From NCBI GenBank assembly GCA_023257145.1, contig JALRDA010000066.1, positions 1 through 13,012 on the forward strand: a DNA stretch of 13,012 bases. The letters run 5' to 3'. Below, piece after piece: positions 1 to 6,588 of the stretch. The stretch is from Candidatus Saccharimonadia bacterium. Lineage in GTDB: Bacteria > Patescibacteriota > Saccharimonadia > Saccharimonadales > Saccharimonadaceae. The position numbers and the translations under genes were made by a program. Position 1 is the first letter of the stretch. Each line of letters starts with the position of its first letter. Under the pieces are notes generated by a model. That model was not told the DNA's origin. It saw only the letters and a program-made list of their open reading frames with translations, and searched no databases.

Positions 1-1301
1 CTGACCAAATGTATGGTAATTTTGAGTCACTAATGCAAAAAGTAGGTGCGAGCTATACCGACTTTATCCGTACGACAGACCCGCATCACATCGGTGCTGT
101 TCAATATATTTGGCAAAAGCTACAACCGTATATTTACAAGGGTAGCTACGAAGGCTGGTACTGCCAAGGGTGCGAATCTTTTGTCACCGACAAAGAAGCG
201 ACAGTGAACAATGGTATATGCCCAGACCATAATCAGCCGTACCAACGTCTTAGCGAAGAGAATTATTACCTCAAGACAAGCGCCTTTACTGATAAAGTGC
301 GCGAGGCAATTCAATCTGGCCGGATGGAAATCGTGCCCGAGTTTCGTAAAAAGGAATTTTTAGAGCTGATCAAAGATGGCCTGCAGGATGTTAGTATTTC
401 GCGACCACGAAAAAATCTTACGTGGGGTGTTCCGGTGCCTGGCGATCCAGACCAGATTATGTATGTTTGGATTGATGCACTTGCAAACTACATAACCGTG
501 CTTGGCTATCCAGACAAAGAAGGGTGGCAAGAATATTGGCCTGCTGACGTGCAGGTAATTGGTAAGGATATTTTGCGTTTCCATGCAGGTATTTGGCCGG
601 CAATGCTTTTAGGTTTAGAGTTGCCACTTCCAAAGAAACTAATGGTTCATGGTCACATCAATGTAGGCAATGTTAAGATGAGTAAATCGCTTGGGAACGT
701 CGTCGATCCCAATAAAATTATCGATGAATACGGTTTGGATGCATTCCGTTACTTCTTCTCACGACATATCCCGACACTTGATGACGGTGATTTTACATGG
801 GAGAAATTTGAAACGGCCTATAATACCGAATTGGGTAACGATCTTGGCAACTTGATTTCTCGTGTGGCGAGTATGGTGTCGCGCTATCAAAGTGGCGTTA
901 TTGGCGATGCATTACAGTCGGACCACGATATGAAGCCGTACTTTGACGCAATGAATACATTGCAATTCGATGCAGCTCTTGATGATGTATGGTTAACTGT
1001 TCGATCATTGAATAAATACATCGAAATGGTCAAACCATGGGAGATCGCAAAAACCAGAGAGACGGATCCAGAATCAGAAGCGCACCTTGCTGAGGTCCTT
1101 GGTCATGCGGTGGGCACACTCTTGCAGGTTGGGCACCAGTTAGCGCCGTTTCTGCCGAACACTTCTGAGGTCATTGCGAAAACATTTGGCACCGGCGTTA
1201 TCGTGCCGATTGAGTCAGCTGGTGGCCTATTCCCAAAGATCTATCAGTATTCAGAAGATCCTCGTGGTGCTAAGCCAGCCACTCCTGTTGCTGGGGTGTA
1301 G
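1..1301 (+). CDS. metG: Methionyl-tRNA synthetase, 3' part (5' end outside window)
   Basis: Cytoplasmic class I aminoacyl-tRNA synthetase that charges tRNA-Met with methionine. The reading frame is open from base 3 (first codon GAC) through the left edge, so the ATG at 9 is internal. The N-terminal Rossmann half with the HIGH signature lies outside the window. A zinc knuckle is visible as Cys-x2-Cys (162-173) and Cys-x2-His (219-230). The KMSKS signature is exact at 675-689, inside VKMSKSLGNVVDP. The anticodon-binding helical domain follows (YNTELGNDLGNLISRV, then the KPWE motif). The protein ends after this domain with no room for the EMAP/Trbp111-like C-terminal tRNA-binding domain found in many bacterial MetRS. 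The stop TAG is at 1299-1301 and the next gene starts two bases later, so metG and tatD are probably co-transcribed. The family call is very secure; only the 5' end is unknown. Confidence 0.97.
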   Translation, partial: DQMYGNFESLMQKVGASYTDFIRTTDPHHIGAVQYIWQKLQPYIYKGSYEGWYCQGCESFVTDKEATVNNGICPDHNQPYQRLSEENYYLKTSAFTDKVREAIQSGRMEIVPEFRKKEFLELIKDGLQDVSISRPRKNLTWGVPVPGDPDQIMYVWIDALANYITVLGYPDKEGWQEYWPADVQVIGKDILRFHAGIWPAMLLGLELPLPKKLMVHGHINVGNVKMSKSLGNVVDPNKIIDEYGLDAFRYFFSRHIPTLDDGDFTWEKFETAYNTELGNDLGNLISRVASMVSRYQSGVIGDALQSDHDMKPYFDAMNTLQFDAALDDVWLTVRSLNKYIEMVKPWEIAKTRETDPESEAHLAEVLGHAVGTLLQVGHQLAPFLPNTSEVIAKTFGTGVIVPIESAGGLFPKIYQYSEDPRGAKPATPVAGV

Positions 1302-1303
1302 CC

Positions 1304-2119
1304 GTGCTTGTTGACACGCATTGTCACGTTCATGAATCCACATATCCGCACGCGGCAGATCAAGTGCTGCAGCGTGCAACTGATGCCGGCGTCACGACGA
1401 TGATTTGCGTCGGTACTGACGACAAGAGCTCGAACGAGGCATACGACTTTGCGATAGCTCATACTGGCGTCTACTGTAGTATTGGCATTCACCCTCACGA
1501 AGTGGCGCGCAATACCAATGGCGGACTCGCTGAGCTGAATGTTCATTTTCTGGGCTCGTTAATAAGCGATAAATTTACAAAAGGTCACGCAAGTAAATTA
1601 GTCGCCATTGGTGAAATTGGTCTCGACTACTTTTATGAACACGCGCCGCGAGATACTCAAATCAAAGTATTAAAAGAGCAAATACAGTTGGCGTTAGAGT
1701 ATGATCTGCCAATCATCTTCCATGTGCGCGAAGCCTTTGATGATTTCTGGCCTATTTTTGATAGTTTTAACGGAACAATCAAGGGGGTGCTGCATAGTTT
1801 TACTGACTCGGCCGAGAATATGCGTGCGGCGATTGCGCGTGGCTTATATATCGGCGTTAACGGCATTAGTACCTTCACGAAGGATGAAGCTCAGAAAGAA
1901 ATGTTTGCATCCATCCCTGTTAATCGACTGCTGTTGGAAACGGACGCACCGTTCTTGACACCTACGCCTTTACGTGGTAAAGTGAATGAGCCAGCATTTG
2001 TTAGGTATGTAGCAGATCATCACGCGACAATCCGAGGATTATCGACTGATGAGCTTGCTGCTCGCACTACCGCGAATGCTCATGCGTTATTCGCACTCTC
2101 ATTAAACACAAACAGCTAA
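1304..2119 (+). CDS. tatD: TatD family metal-dependent hydrolase / DNase
   Basis: A TIM-barrel metallohydrolase of the amidohydrolase superfamily, 271 residues, typical for TatD. Family members are Mg/Mn-dependent 3'-5' exonucleases linked to DNA repair and oxidative-damage processing. The metal ligands are all visible: His6 and His8 in DTHCHVH, Glu104 in AIGEIGLDYF, His140 in IIFHVRE, His164 in VLHSF and Asp214 in LLETDAPFLTP. The start is GTG at 1304, because the DTHCH motif must sit at the very N terminus and no ATG is better placed. A G-rich stretch (GGGGTG, 1293-1298) within the end of metG may serve as ribosome-binding site. The two-base gap suggests translational coupling to metG. The metG-tatD pairing is widespread in bacteria (metS-yabD in Bacillus subtilis). 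Family assignment is secure; the physiological substrate is not. Confidence 0.94.
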   Translation: MLVDTHCHVHESTYPHAADQVLQRATDAGVTTMICVGTDDKSSNEAYDFAIAHTGVYCSIGIHPHEVARNTNGGLAELNVHFLGSLISDKFTKGHASKLVAIGEIGLDYFYEHAPRDTQIKVLKEQIQLALEYDLPIIFHVREAFDDFWPIFDSFNGTIKGVLHSFTDSAENMRAAIARGLYIGVNGISTFTKDEAQKEMFASIPVNRLLLETDAPFLTPTPLRGKVNEPAFVRYVADHHATIRGLSTDELAARTTANAHALFALSLNTNS

Positions 2120-2154
2120 ACAAACCAACTTTAAGTGAAAAGTGGAAGTTTACT

Positions 2155-2559
2155 ATGCAAACGGAACAAGCACCGCACGAACATTACGATACATTCAATC
2201 AGCCTCAAGTGGGGGTTGCTTTTGAGCACGACAATGATTTACATGTCAGTAATTTAGAGCAGCTAGCGGCCGAGGCCAAGGACGCTGCTATAGGGCAGCC
2301 TCTTGAGGAAACGGTACAAAATCGCCTAGAGTATCGCCCGCTGTCGCCGCAAGAAGTGGTACAGATGATTGGACGAAAGGTTGTCCTTGATCTGCGAAAA
2401 GGGTATAACGATACACACATTGTTCTTAACGAAGAAATTAACCTCTCTGCCTCCTACATGGATGACGTTGATGACGTCGTCACGCCAGAAGTGGGTCAGG
2501 TGTTTCAGTTTCCAGATCGTTCCAATGCTCAGCAGGCAGAAAGTCGCAAGGCGGCCTAG
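2155..2559 (+). CDS. Hypothetical protein, acidic, 134 residues
   Basis: I do not recognise this protein. It starts at ATG 2155, preceded by a weak purine-rich site (GGAAG, 2144-2148). There are no membrane segments, no signal peptide and no cysteines. The N-terminal 30 residues are rich in His, Gln and acidic residues and look disordered. A central segment, roughly residues 60-100, has a plausible small folded core (RPLSPQEVVQMIGRKVVLDL followed by a hydrophobic HIVLNEEINLSASYM stretch). An Asp-rich patch (MDDVDDVV) and a Gln/Ala-rich tail follow. It lies 35 bases after tatD, and its stop codon overlaps the ribosome-binding site of the next unknown gene, so the two are probably made together. 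It is very likely a real gene: it fits the operon, its frame is intact, and no better frame overlaps it. It is probably a cytoplasmic lineage-restricted protein. Confidence 0.8.
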   Translation: MQTEQAPHEHYDTFNQPQVGVAFEHDNDLHVSNLEQLAAEAKDAAIGQPLEETVQNRLEYRPLSPQEVVQMIGRKVVLDLRKGYNDTHIVLNEEINLSASYMDDVDDVVTPEVGQVFQFPDRSNAQQAESRKAA

Positions 2560-2571
2560 GAGTATTTCCGG

Positions 2572-3006
2572 ATGAGCAGTCTTTTTAAAAAAGCCCTTCA
2601 ATTAATTACCGGCGATACGGATAATGCTACGACGCTTCGTATGCCCAAGAAACATCTTTTTGGGCAGTTTACAGAACGTGAATTGATTCAACTAGAAAGC
2701 GAAATTGGTGCAAAATTATTCGGTCCTATTCCAGATGGGTTTCGTCGAGAATTCTTCTGCTTGGATGAGAATACGTGGATCTGGTACGAAGAGGGTCCGA
2801 ATGCACAGACCGGTGAAGTTGAACAATCAACCACTCGCTACGAGGTGCATGATAACGGAATCCTGAAAGTTCAAGGCGGATCGCGCTACACATTTATTGA
2901 GGGTGCCGAGCTCGATAATTTAGTCATGGCAACACGCATGTACTACGAACAGGTAGCGCGCGGGGTCTATAAGCGAGACCCACGTACGGGTAAAATGCTC
3001 GCCTAA
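2572..3006 (+). CDS. Hypothetical protein, 144 residues
   Basis: Function not recognised. ATG 2572 is preceded by a good Shine-Dalgarno (AGGAG, 2558-2562) that overlaps the stop of the upstream gene, which fixes the start. The protein looks globular and soluble. It has a basic amphipathic N terminus (residues 1-12), a charged segment (FTERELIQLESEIGAKLFG, about 33-51), then an aromatic beta-rich core (REFFCLDENTWIWYEEG, about 59-75; TTRYEVHDNGILKVQGG, about 87-103). A C-terminal helix with MATRMYYEQVARGVYKRDP (about 119-137) follows. There is a single Cys63 and no obvious catalytic motif. The gene ends only a few bases before the promoter of the cysteine desulfurase unit, so it is probably the last gene of the metG-tatD transcript, although I see no intrinsic terminator. 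It is likely conserved among close relatives, but I can assign no role. Confidence 0.82.
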   Translation: MSSLFKKALQLITGDTDNATTLRMPKKHLFGQFTERELIQLESEIGAKLFGPIPDGFRREFFCLDENTWIWYEEGPNAQTGEVEQSTTRYEVHDNGILKVQGGSRYTFIEGAELDNLVMATRMYYEQVARGVYKRDPRTGKMLA

Positions 3007-3010
3007 AGTT

Positions 3011-3019
3011 TGCTATACT
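3011..3019 (+). promoter_or_regulatory. Extended -10 promoter for the cysteine desulfurase-mnmA unit
   Basis: The sequence TGC-TATACT (extended TGn at 3011-3013, -10 hexamer at 3014-3019) lies directly after the stop of the upstream gene. No good -35 hexamer is found 16-18 bases upstream, which is usual for extended -10 promoters. A start point about seven bases after the hexamer would fall at about 3026, essentially on the GTG at 3027 and just before the ATG at 3030, so a leaderless mRNA is predicted. This is inferred from sequence only. Confidence 0.6.
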
Positions 3020-3026
3020 TATAAGA

Positions 3027-4181
3027 GTGATGAGCGACGAATTGCTATATCTGGACCATGCTGCCGCCACGCCGCTCGACGAGCGTGTCCTTCGTGTAAT
3101 GCAGCCTTATTTTTCTGAACTTTTCTTTAACCCATCCAGCCCATATGCTCCTGCATTGGCCGTTCGACGTGATTACGAGGCTGCAAAACAGACGATTGCT
3201 AGAGCGATAGGTGCAAAAGGCGACGAGTTGGTGATGACTGCTGGGGCGACCGAGTCGATTAACCTGGCATTTAATAGCGTTGCCGGACATGTTATTACGG
3301 CAAATATCGAACATCATGCGGTGCTTGCAGCGGCCAGGAATCATGATCATACAATCGTTGACGCGGATGACAAAGGTGTCGTTGCTGCAGCGGCTATAAA
3401 GTCAGCAATCCGTTCCGATACCCGACTGGTAAGTATCGCACTAGCAAATAACGAATTAGGTACAGTGCAGCCACTGCGTGATATCGCTGCGGTTATTCAC
3501 GGCGAACGCGATCGACGCCGGCAACTTGGTGATACGACACCGATTTATCTACACACCGATGCATCACAAGGTGCAGGGCAGCTAGACATACATGTCTCGC
3601 GTCTTGGCGTTGATCTTTTGACACTGAATGCAGGTAAGGTCTATGGACCAAAGCAAGTGGGTCTATTATGGGCATCGAATCAAGTGATTCTCAATCCTCA
3701 AATTGTTGGTGGTGGACAAGAGCGAGGTATTCGTAGTGGTACTGAAAACGTCGCTGGTGTCGTGGGATTCGCGAAAGCGATGGAGTTAGCGGATGCGCAT
3801 CGTAAATATGAAGCAGATCGCCTACGTACATTACGTGACGATTTGCAGCAAAAATTAGAAGATGCGTTTAGTGATGCAGTTATTTCGGGCTCGCAAAAGC
3901 GACGCTTGCCGGGGCATCTGCATATTTCCTTTCCCGGTCTCGATGCTGAGCGATTAGTTTTTGCATTAGAAATGCGTGGTGTGATGGTAGCGACTGGCAG
4001 TGCGTGTGCTGCTAATAAGGGTACTCGTTCGCACGTATTGACAGCAATTAATTTAGCGCCAGAGGTAGCTGACGGCAGTTTGCGCCTCACACTTGGCCAT
4101 CTGTCGACAAAAGATTCTATCGATAAAGCGGCGGCAATCATCATCGAAGAGATCAGGAAAGAGCGACAGAGGACGCAGTGA
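3027..4181 (+). CDS. iscS: Cysteine desulfurase, NifS/IscS class V aminotransferase family
   Basis: PLP enzyme that removes sulfur from cysteine as an enzyme-bound persulfide and releases alanine; here it probably feeds tRNA thiolation by MnmA. It has 384 residues from tandem starts GTG 3027/ATG 3030. Seen in order: LDHAAATPLDERV (9-21), the PLP loop GATESINLAF (73-82), ring-stacking His96, NNELGTVQP (141-149), Asp178 and Gln181 in HTDASQGAGQL, PLP lysine Lys204 in NAGKVYGPKQVG, and catalytic Cys327 in ATGSAC. The spacing from Cys327 to SHVL matches the long active-site loop of group I (IscS/NifS) enzymes, not SufS. Oddly, the residues before the lysine are Asn-Ala-Gly where IscS has Ser-Gly-His. 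No iscU, sufU or tusA lies nearby, while mnmA follows one gene downstream, as in the yrvO-mnmA pair of Bacillus subtilis. The family is secure; the gene symbol is approximate. Confidence 0.93.
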   Translation: MMSDELLYLDHAAATPLDERVLRVMQPYFSELFFNPSSPYAPALAVRRDYEAAKQTIARAIGAKGDELVMTAGATESINLAFNSVAGHVITANIEHHAVLAAARNHDHTIVDADDKGVVAAAAIKSAIRSDTRLVSIALANNELGTVQPLRDIAAVIHGERDRRRQLGDTTPIYLHTDASQGAGQLDIHVSRLGVDLLTLNAGKVYGPKQVGLLWASNQVILNPQIVGGGQERGIRSGTENVAGVVGFAKAMELADAHRKYEADRLRTLRDDLQQKLEDAFSDAVISGSQKRRLPGHLHISFPGLDAERLVFALEMRGVMVATGSACAANKGTRSHVLTAINLAPEVADGSLRLTLGHLSTKDSIDKAAAIIIEEIRKERQRTQ

Positions 4182-4783
4182 TGAAAGCGATAATTATACT
4201 ATTTGCTATTTTGGCGACAGTCATTTTTGGACTCACGGTGTACCTTGGTCCAGATGATTTGAGGGCATGTAGAGATTTACCTGATAGCACGCCATCATGT
4301 CAGCCTGTTGATGCAATCGTTGCGATCAGTGGTGGTGATACGCAGTCGCGCGCACGCGAAGCGATCGATTTGTATAAAAGCGGTTGGGCGCCAAAACTTA
4401 TTTTTTCTGGTGCTGCACAGGATAAATCAGGCCCCTCAAACGCCGAAGCGATGCGAGACATAGCAATCGGCTCAGGCGTACCAAGTGATGATATCATCAC
4501 CGAAGACGAAGGAGAGACAACCAGACAAAACGCTGAAAATACATTAAATATTTTTGTAGATAACGAAATTTCGTCGGTAATATTAGTAACGTCTGGTTAT
4601 CACCAGCGTCGAGCAAGTCTTGAATTCAACAAGCGCTCAGATGGACTGGTGAGTGTCCGTAATCATCCAGTACCATCGGATAGACAGTGGTCGAATCTAT
4701 GGTGGTTAACACCAACCGGATGGTACCTTGCAAGTACGGAATTTATTAAAGTGATAGCATTTTACATGGTAGGGACGCGATGA
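4181..4783 (+). CDS. Membrane-anchored YdcF/SanA-like DUF218 protein
   Basis: 200 residues if read from ATG 4181; a GTG at 4178 would add one residue. The ATG overlaps the upstream stop (TGATG) and has an AGAGG site at 4168-4172, eight bases upstream. Residues 1-22 form one hydrophobic segment (KAIIILFAILATVIFGLTVYL), so the domain is likely held on the outer face of the membrane. The DUF218 fold is recognised from VDAIVAISGGD (43-53), REAIDLYKSGWAPKLIFSG (59-77), a conserved Asn-Ala-Glu (87-89), the TTRQNAENT segment (113-121) and VILVTSGYHQRRA (133-145), ending with the typical GWYLASTEFIKVIAFY (180-195). Family members include E. coli SanA and YdcF and are linked loosely to envelope integrity; the substrate is unknown. 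Cys30 and Cys40 could form a disulfide. It sits between two thiolation genes with overlaps on both sides, which may reflect only transcriptional convenience. Confidence 0.85.
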   Translation: MKAIIILFAILATVIFGLTVYLGPDDLRACRDLPDSTPSCQPVDAIVAISGGDTQSRAREAIDLYKSGWAPKLIFSGAAQDKSGPSNAEAMRDIAIGSGVPSDDIITEDEGETTRQNAENTLNIFVDNEISSVILVTSGYHQRRASLEFNKRSDGLVSVRNHPVPSDRQWSNLWWLTPTGWYLASTEFIKVIAFYMVGTR

Positions 4784-5823
4784 CAAAAGTATATGTAGGT
4801 ATGAGTGGTGGCGTTGACAGTAGTTTGACTGCTGCGCTCCTAAAAGAGCAAGGCTACGATGTCACGGGTGTTTATATGAAAAACTGGACACAAGATTTAC
4901 CTGGCATGAAATGTCCTTGGGCGGATGATTTGGCCGACGCAAAACGTGTTGCGGTTCAGTTAGGGATCGACTTTAAGGTTTTTGATTTTGAGAATGAATA
5001 CAAACACAAAGTTGTCGATTACATGATCGAAGAATACAAAGCCGGGCGAACACCTAACCCGGATATTATGTGCAACCAGGAAGTAAAGTTTAAGATTTTT
5101 CTCGAAACCGCCCTTGAGGATGGCGCAGACATGATTGCAACTGGACATTATGCGCAGGTGGAGAACGGGGTACTTAAAATGGCGGTTGACGCAAACAAAG
5201 ACCAGACGTATTTCTTATACCGCGTCACTGGTACTGCACTCGAAAAAACACTCTTTCCTTTGGGACAATACACAAAGCCAACCGTGCGTGAAATGGCTAA
5301 GGAGCGTGGTCTATTTACGGCTGGAAAGAAAGACTCTCAGGGCATTTGCTTTGTTGGTAAAGTGGGCATTCGAGAATTTTTGTCACAATACGTCGATCAA
5401 GTGCCAGGTGAAATTATCGATAAAAAAACCAACATGGTGCTAGGTCATCACGATGGGGCTATCTTTTATACACTCGGTCAGCGTCATGGGCTAGACTTAG
5501 GTGGCGGACTGCCGTATTACGTCGTCGGTAAGGACATGGATAAGAATGAAGTCTATGTGACGACAGACTTAAATGATGCAACGTTATGGAAGGCGACAGT
5601 TCAGCTTGACGCAGTTCATTGGATTAACGATGCGCCAACACCTGGCGTGTACGATATCCGTATTCGCCACCGCGCCGCTTTGACGTCGGCAGATTTGATG
5701 TACGAAGAAGGTAGTGATGGTGTAGTATTAAGGCTCCATGATGAGCAGCGCGCAGTTGCTAGTGGTCAATCTATAGTGATTTATAGTGGTGCTGTTTGCC
5801 TGGGTGGTGGTATTATTCGCTAA
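4780..5823 (+). CDS. mnmA: tRNA-specific 2-thiouridylase MnmA
   Basis: Cytoplasmic PP-loop ATPase that installs the 2-thio group on wobble U34 of tRNA-Lys, -Glu and -Gln, using sulfur from a cysteine desulfurase. 347 residues, slightly shorter than E. coli MnmA. The ATP pyrophosphatase loop SGGVDSS is at residues 9-15. Catalytic Cys98 sits in GRTPNPDIMCNQEVKF and the second, persulfide-carrying Cys190 in DSQGICFVG. ATGHYAQ (120-126) and the C-terminal beta-barrel (YTLGQRHGLDLGGGLPYYV, then RIRHR) are present. The ATG overlaps the stop of the DUF218 gene (ATGA), with an AGGGA site at 4771-4775, so translation is probably coupled. With cysteine desulfurase two genes upstream and no Tus relay genes in view, direct sulfur transfer as proposed for Bacillus YrvO-MnmA is the simplest model. 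The assignment is very secure. Confidence 0.97.
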   Translation: MTKVYVGMSGGVDSSLTAALLKEQGYDVTGVYMKNWTQDLPGMKCPWADDLADAKRVAVQLGIDFKVFDFENEYKHKVVDYMIEEYKAGRTPNPDIMCNQEVKFKIFLETALEDGADMIATGHYAQVENGVLKMAVDANKDQTYFLYRVTGTALEKTLFPLGQYTKPTVREMAKERGLFTAGKKDSQGICFVGKVGIREFLSQYVDQVPGEIIDKKTNMVLGHHDGAIFYTLGQRHGLDLGGGLPYYVVGKDMDKNEVYVTTDLNDATLWKATVQLDAVHWINDAPTPGVYDIRIRHRAALTSADLMYEEGSDGVVLRLHDEQRAVASGQSIVIYSGAVCLGGGIIR

Positions 5824-5852
5824 CCTGCTTTAATGTTGTTTTCAGCTGACGG

Positions 5853-5861
5853 TGCCATACT
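5853..5861 (+). promoter_or_regulatory. Probable extended -10 promoter for the 45-residue protein gene
   Basis: TGC-CATACT (TGn at 5853-5855, hexamer at 5856-5861) lies in the 72-base gap after mnmA. The hexamer matches four of six consensus positions. A TTGTTT at 5836-5841 is only 14 bases upstream, too close for a standard -35. Transcription would begin near 5868, leaving a leader of about 28 bases that contains the Shine-Dalgarno. This is weaker evidence than for the other promoters, and readthrough from mnmA is also possible because no terminator separates the genes. Confidence 0.42.
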
Positions 5862-5883
5862 AAAGCTACATCAACCACTAAAA

Positions 5884-5890
5884 AGGAGGT
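5884..5890 (+). promoter_or_regulatory. Near-perfect Shine-Dalgarno (AGGAGGT) of the small protein gene
   Basis: AGGAGGT at 5884-5890 stands five bases before ATG 5896 and is the strongest ribosome-binding site in the window. It decides the start of the 45-residue protein over the in-frame ATG at 5833, which has no such site. Confidence 0.85.
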
Positions 5891-5895
5891 GTGCA

Positions 5896-6033
5896 ATGGG
5901 CGCAACGAACGATATAAAAGATAAAATGAATGAACAGCAGGTCGGCAGTGAAGAGTATCAAGGCTTGAATCTTGCAGAGCGACAAGGCTATACCGATTAC
6001 GTCGAATACGAGCCTGAAGAAATCGATATCTGA
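5896..6033 (+). CDS. Small acidic protein of unknown function, 45 residues
   Basis: The reading frame runs from ATG 5896 to the TGA at 6031-6033. The best Shine-Dalgarno of the window lies before it, and a strong intrinsic terminator follows 27 bases after the stop. The protein is very acidic (12 Asp/Glu against 3 Lys/Arg by my count), with no cysteine, no tryptophan and no hydrophobic segment. Its second half is tyrosine-rich (GLNLAERQGYTDYVEYEPEEIDI, residues 23-45). It begins MGATNDIKDKMNEQQ, likely a short helix. I recognise no family. The isolated, well-equipped expression unit argues that it is real and well translated, unlike its neighbours that rely on leaderless or weak starts. A role as a small regulator, a protein partner or a mimic of nucleic acid is possible but not supported by any motif I can see. 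Confidence 0.78.
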   Translation: MGATNDIKDKMNEQQVGSEEYQGLNLAERQGYTDYVEYEPEEIDI

Positions 6034-6060
6034 TTGTTTTATTTTTCTGAACATGTTGGA

Positions 6061-6091
6061 GCGCAATCGTGATATCGGTTGCGCTTTTTTT
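6061..6091 (+). terminator. Intrinsic terminator after the small protein gene
   Basis: A nine-pair stem (GCGCAATCG at 6061-6069 with CGGTTGCGC at 6076-6084, one G-T wobble) closes a six-base loop (TGATAT). Seven T residues follow at 6085-6091. This is the clearest rho-independent terminator in the window. There is no matching A-tract upstream, so it should work only for + strand transcription. It isolates the small-protein unit from the pilin gene. Confidence 0.92.
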
Positions 6092-6107
6092 GTGCGGTCG
6101 ATACAAT
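6079..6107 (+). promoter_or_regulatory. Promoter of the pilin-like gene, overlapping the terminator
   Basis: A -35-like TTGCGC (6079-6084) and a -10 TACAAT (6102-6107) are separated by 17 bases. The -35 forms part of the 3' arm of the upstream terminator stem. The -10 ends eight bases before ATG 6116, so the mRNA would start within about two bases of the start codon. No Shine-Dalgarno is present between them. Confidence 0.6.
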
Positions 6108-6115
6108 AGAGATAC

Positions 6116-6556
6116 ATGCTAAATCGGTGGGAAAAACAAACAGGATTTACGATCGTCGAACTGCTAATTGTGATAGTCGTCATTGGTATATTGGCGGCGA
6201 TTACAATCGTTGCGTTCAACGGGGTGCAGAATCGAGCAAACGATTCACGTCGTGATAGCGACTTAAAGCAGCTAAAGACCGCACTTGAAATGTACAAAGC
6301 CGATAAAGATATCTATCCTGCAGTATGCAGTGCTGACAATAGTGGATGTTCAGTTAGTAGTCTTGCCGCAGAACTAAGTCCGACGTATATAGCAAGCGTC
6401 CCTCAAGACCCAAAATTTCCGAGCGTCGGCTATTCGTATGTTCGTGGCAGTGCTGGCGCATCGTACGGTATATGGGTGCGGTATGATGCTAAGCCGACCT
6501 GCAAAACTGGTGTCAACGTGAATACTGGGTGGTGGGGGACAGTTCCTCTCTGTTAA
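6116..6556 (+). CDS. Type IV pilin-like protein with class III (prepilin) signal
   Basis: 146 residues. The N terminus is a textbook prepilin leader: ten residues ending in Gly10, then Phe11 and FTIVELLIVIVVIGILAAI (11-29), with Glu15 as the conserved Glu+5 of the mature form. Prepilin peptidase should cut after Gly10 and N-methylate Phe11. The long N-terminal helix continues with the frequent RANDSRRDSDLKQLKTALEMY pattern (40-60) seen in small pseudopilins. A short globular head carries four cysteines (71, 78, 129, 146) that could form two disulfides, the last being the C-terminal residue. It may be a minor pilin, a pseudopilin, or a surface adhesin or DNA-uptake component; in host-attached CPR bacteria such pili may contact the host, which is inference. 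It is monocistronic, with its own promoter and no other pilus-assembly gene in view. ATG 6116 is the only sensible start. Confidence 0.9.
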   Translation: MLNRWEKQTGFTIVELLIVIVVIGILAAITIVAFNGVQNRANDSRRDSDLKQLKTALEMYKADKDIYPAVCSADNSGCSVSSLAAELSPTYIASVPQDPKFPSVGYSYVRGSAGASYGIWVRYDAKPTCKTGVNVNTGWWGTVPLC

Positions 6557-6571
6557 GTTGCGGCGTACATC

Positions 6572-6580
6572 TGTTATAAT
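6572..6580 (+). promoter_or_regulatory. Extended -10 promoter of alaS
   Basis: TGT-TATAAT (TGn at 6572-6574, perfect hexamer at 6575-6580) ends eight bases before ATG 6589. No clear -35 is seen. The predicted start point, about 6587, leaves only about two leader bases, so the AGGTG at 6581-6585 would lie upstream of the transcript or be too close to act as a Shine-Dalgarno. Confidence 0.72.
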
Positions 6581-6588
6581 AGGTGTAT

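Noticed and set aside
2120..2154. Short AACTT/AAGTT repeat after tatD as a terminator
   Set aside because: The stem is only five A/T-rich pairs and lacks a T-run, so it would not be stable enough.
5833..5895. In-frame ATG at 5833 as the start of the small protein
   Set aside because: It has no ribosome-binding site, whereas ATG 5896 has AGGAGGT five bases upstream.
6583..6588. GTG at 6583 as the alaS start
   Set aside because: It lies only three bases after the TATAAT hexamer, upstream of the predicted transcript start; ATG 6589 fits better.
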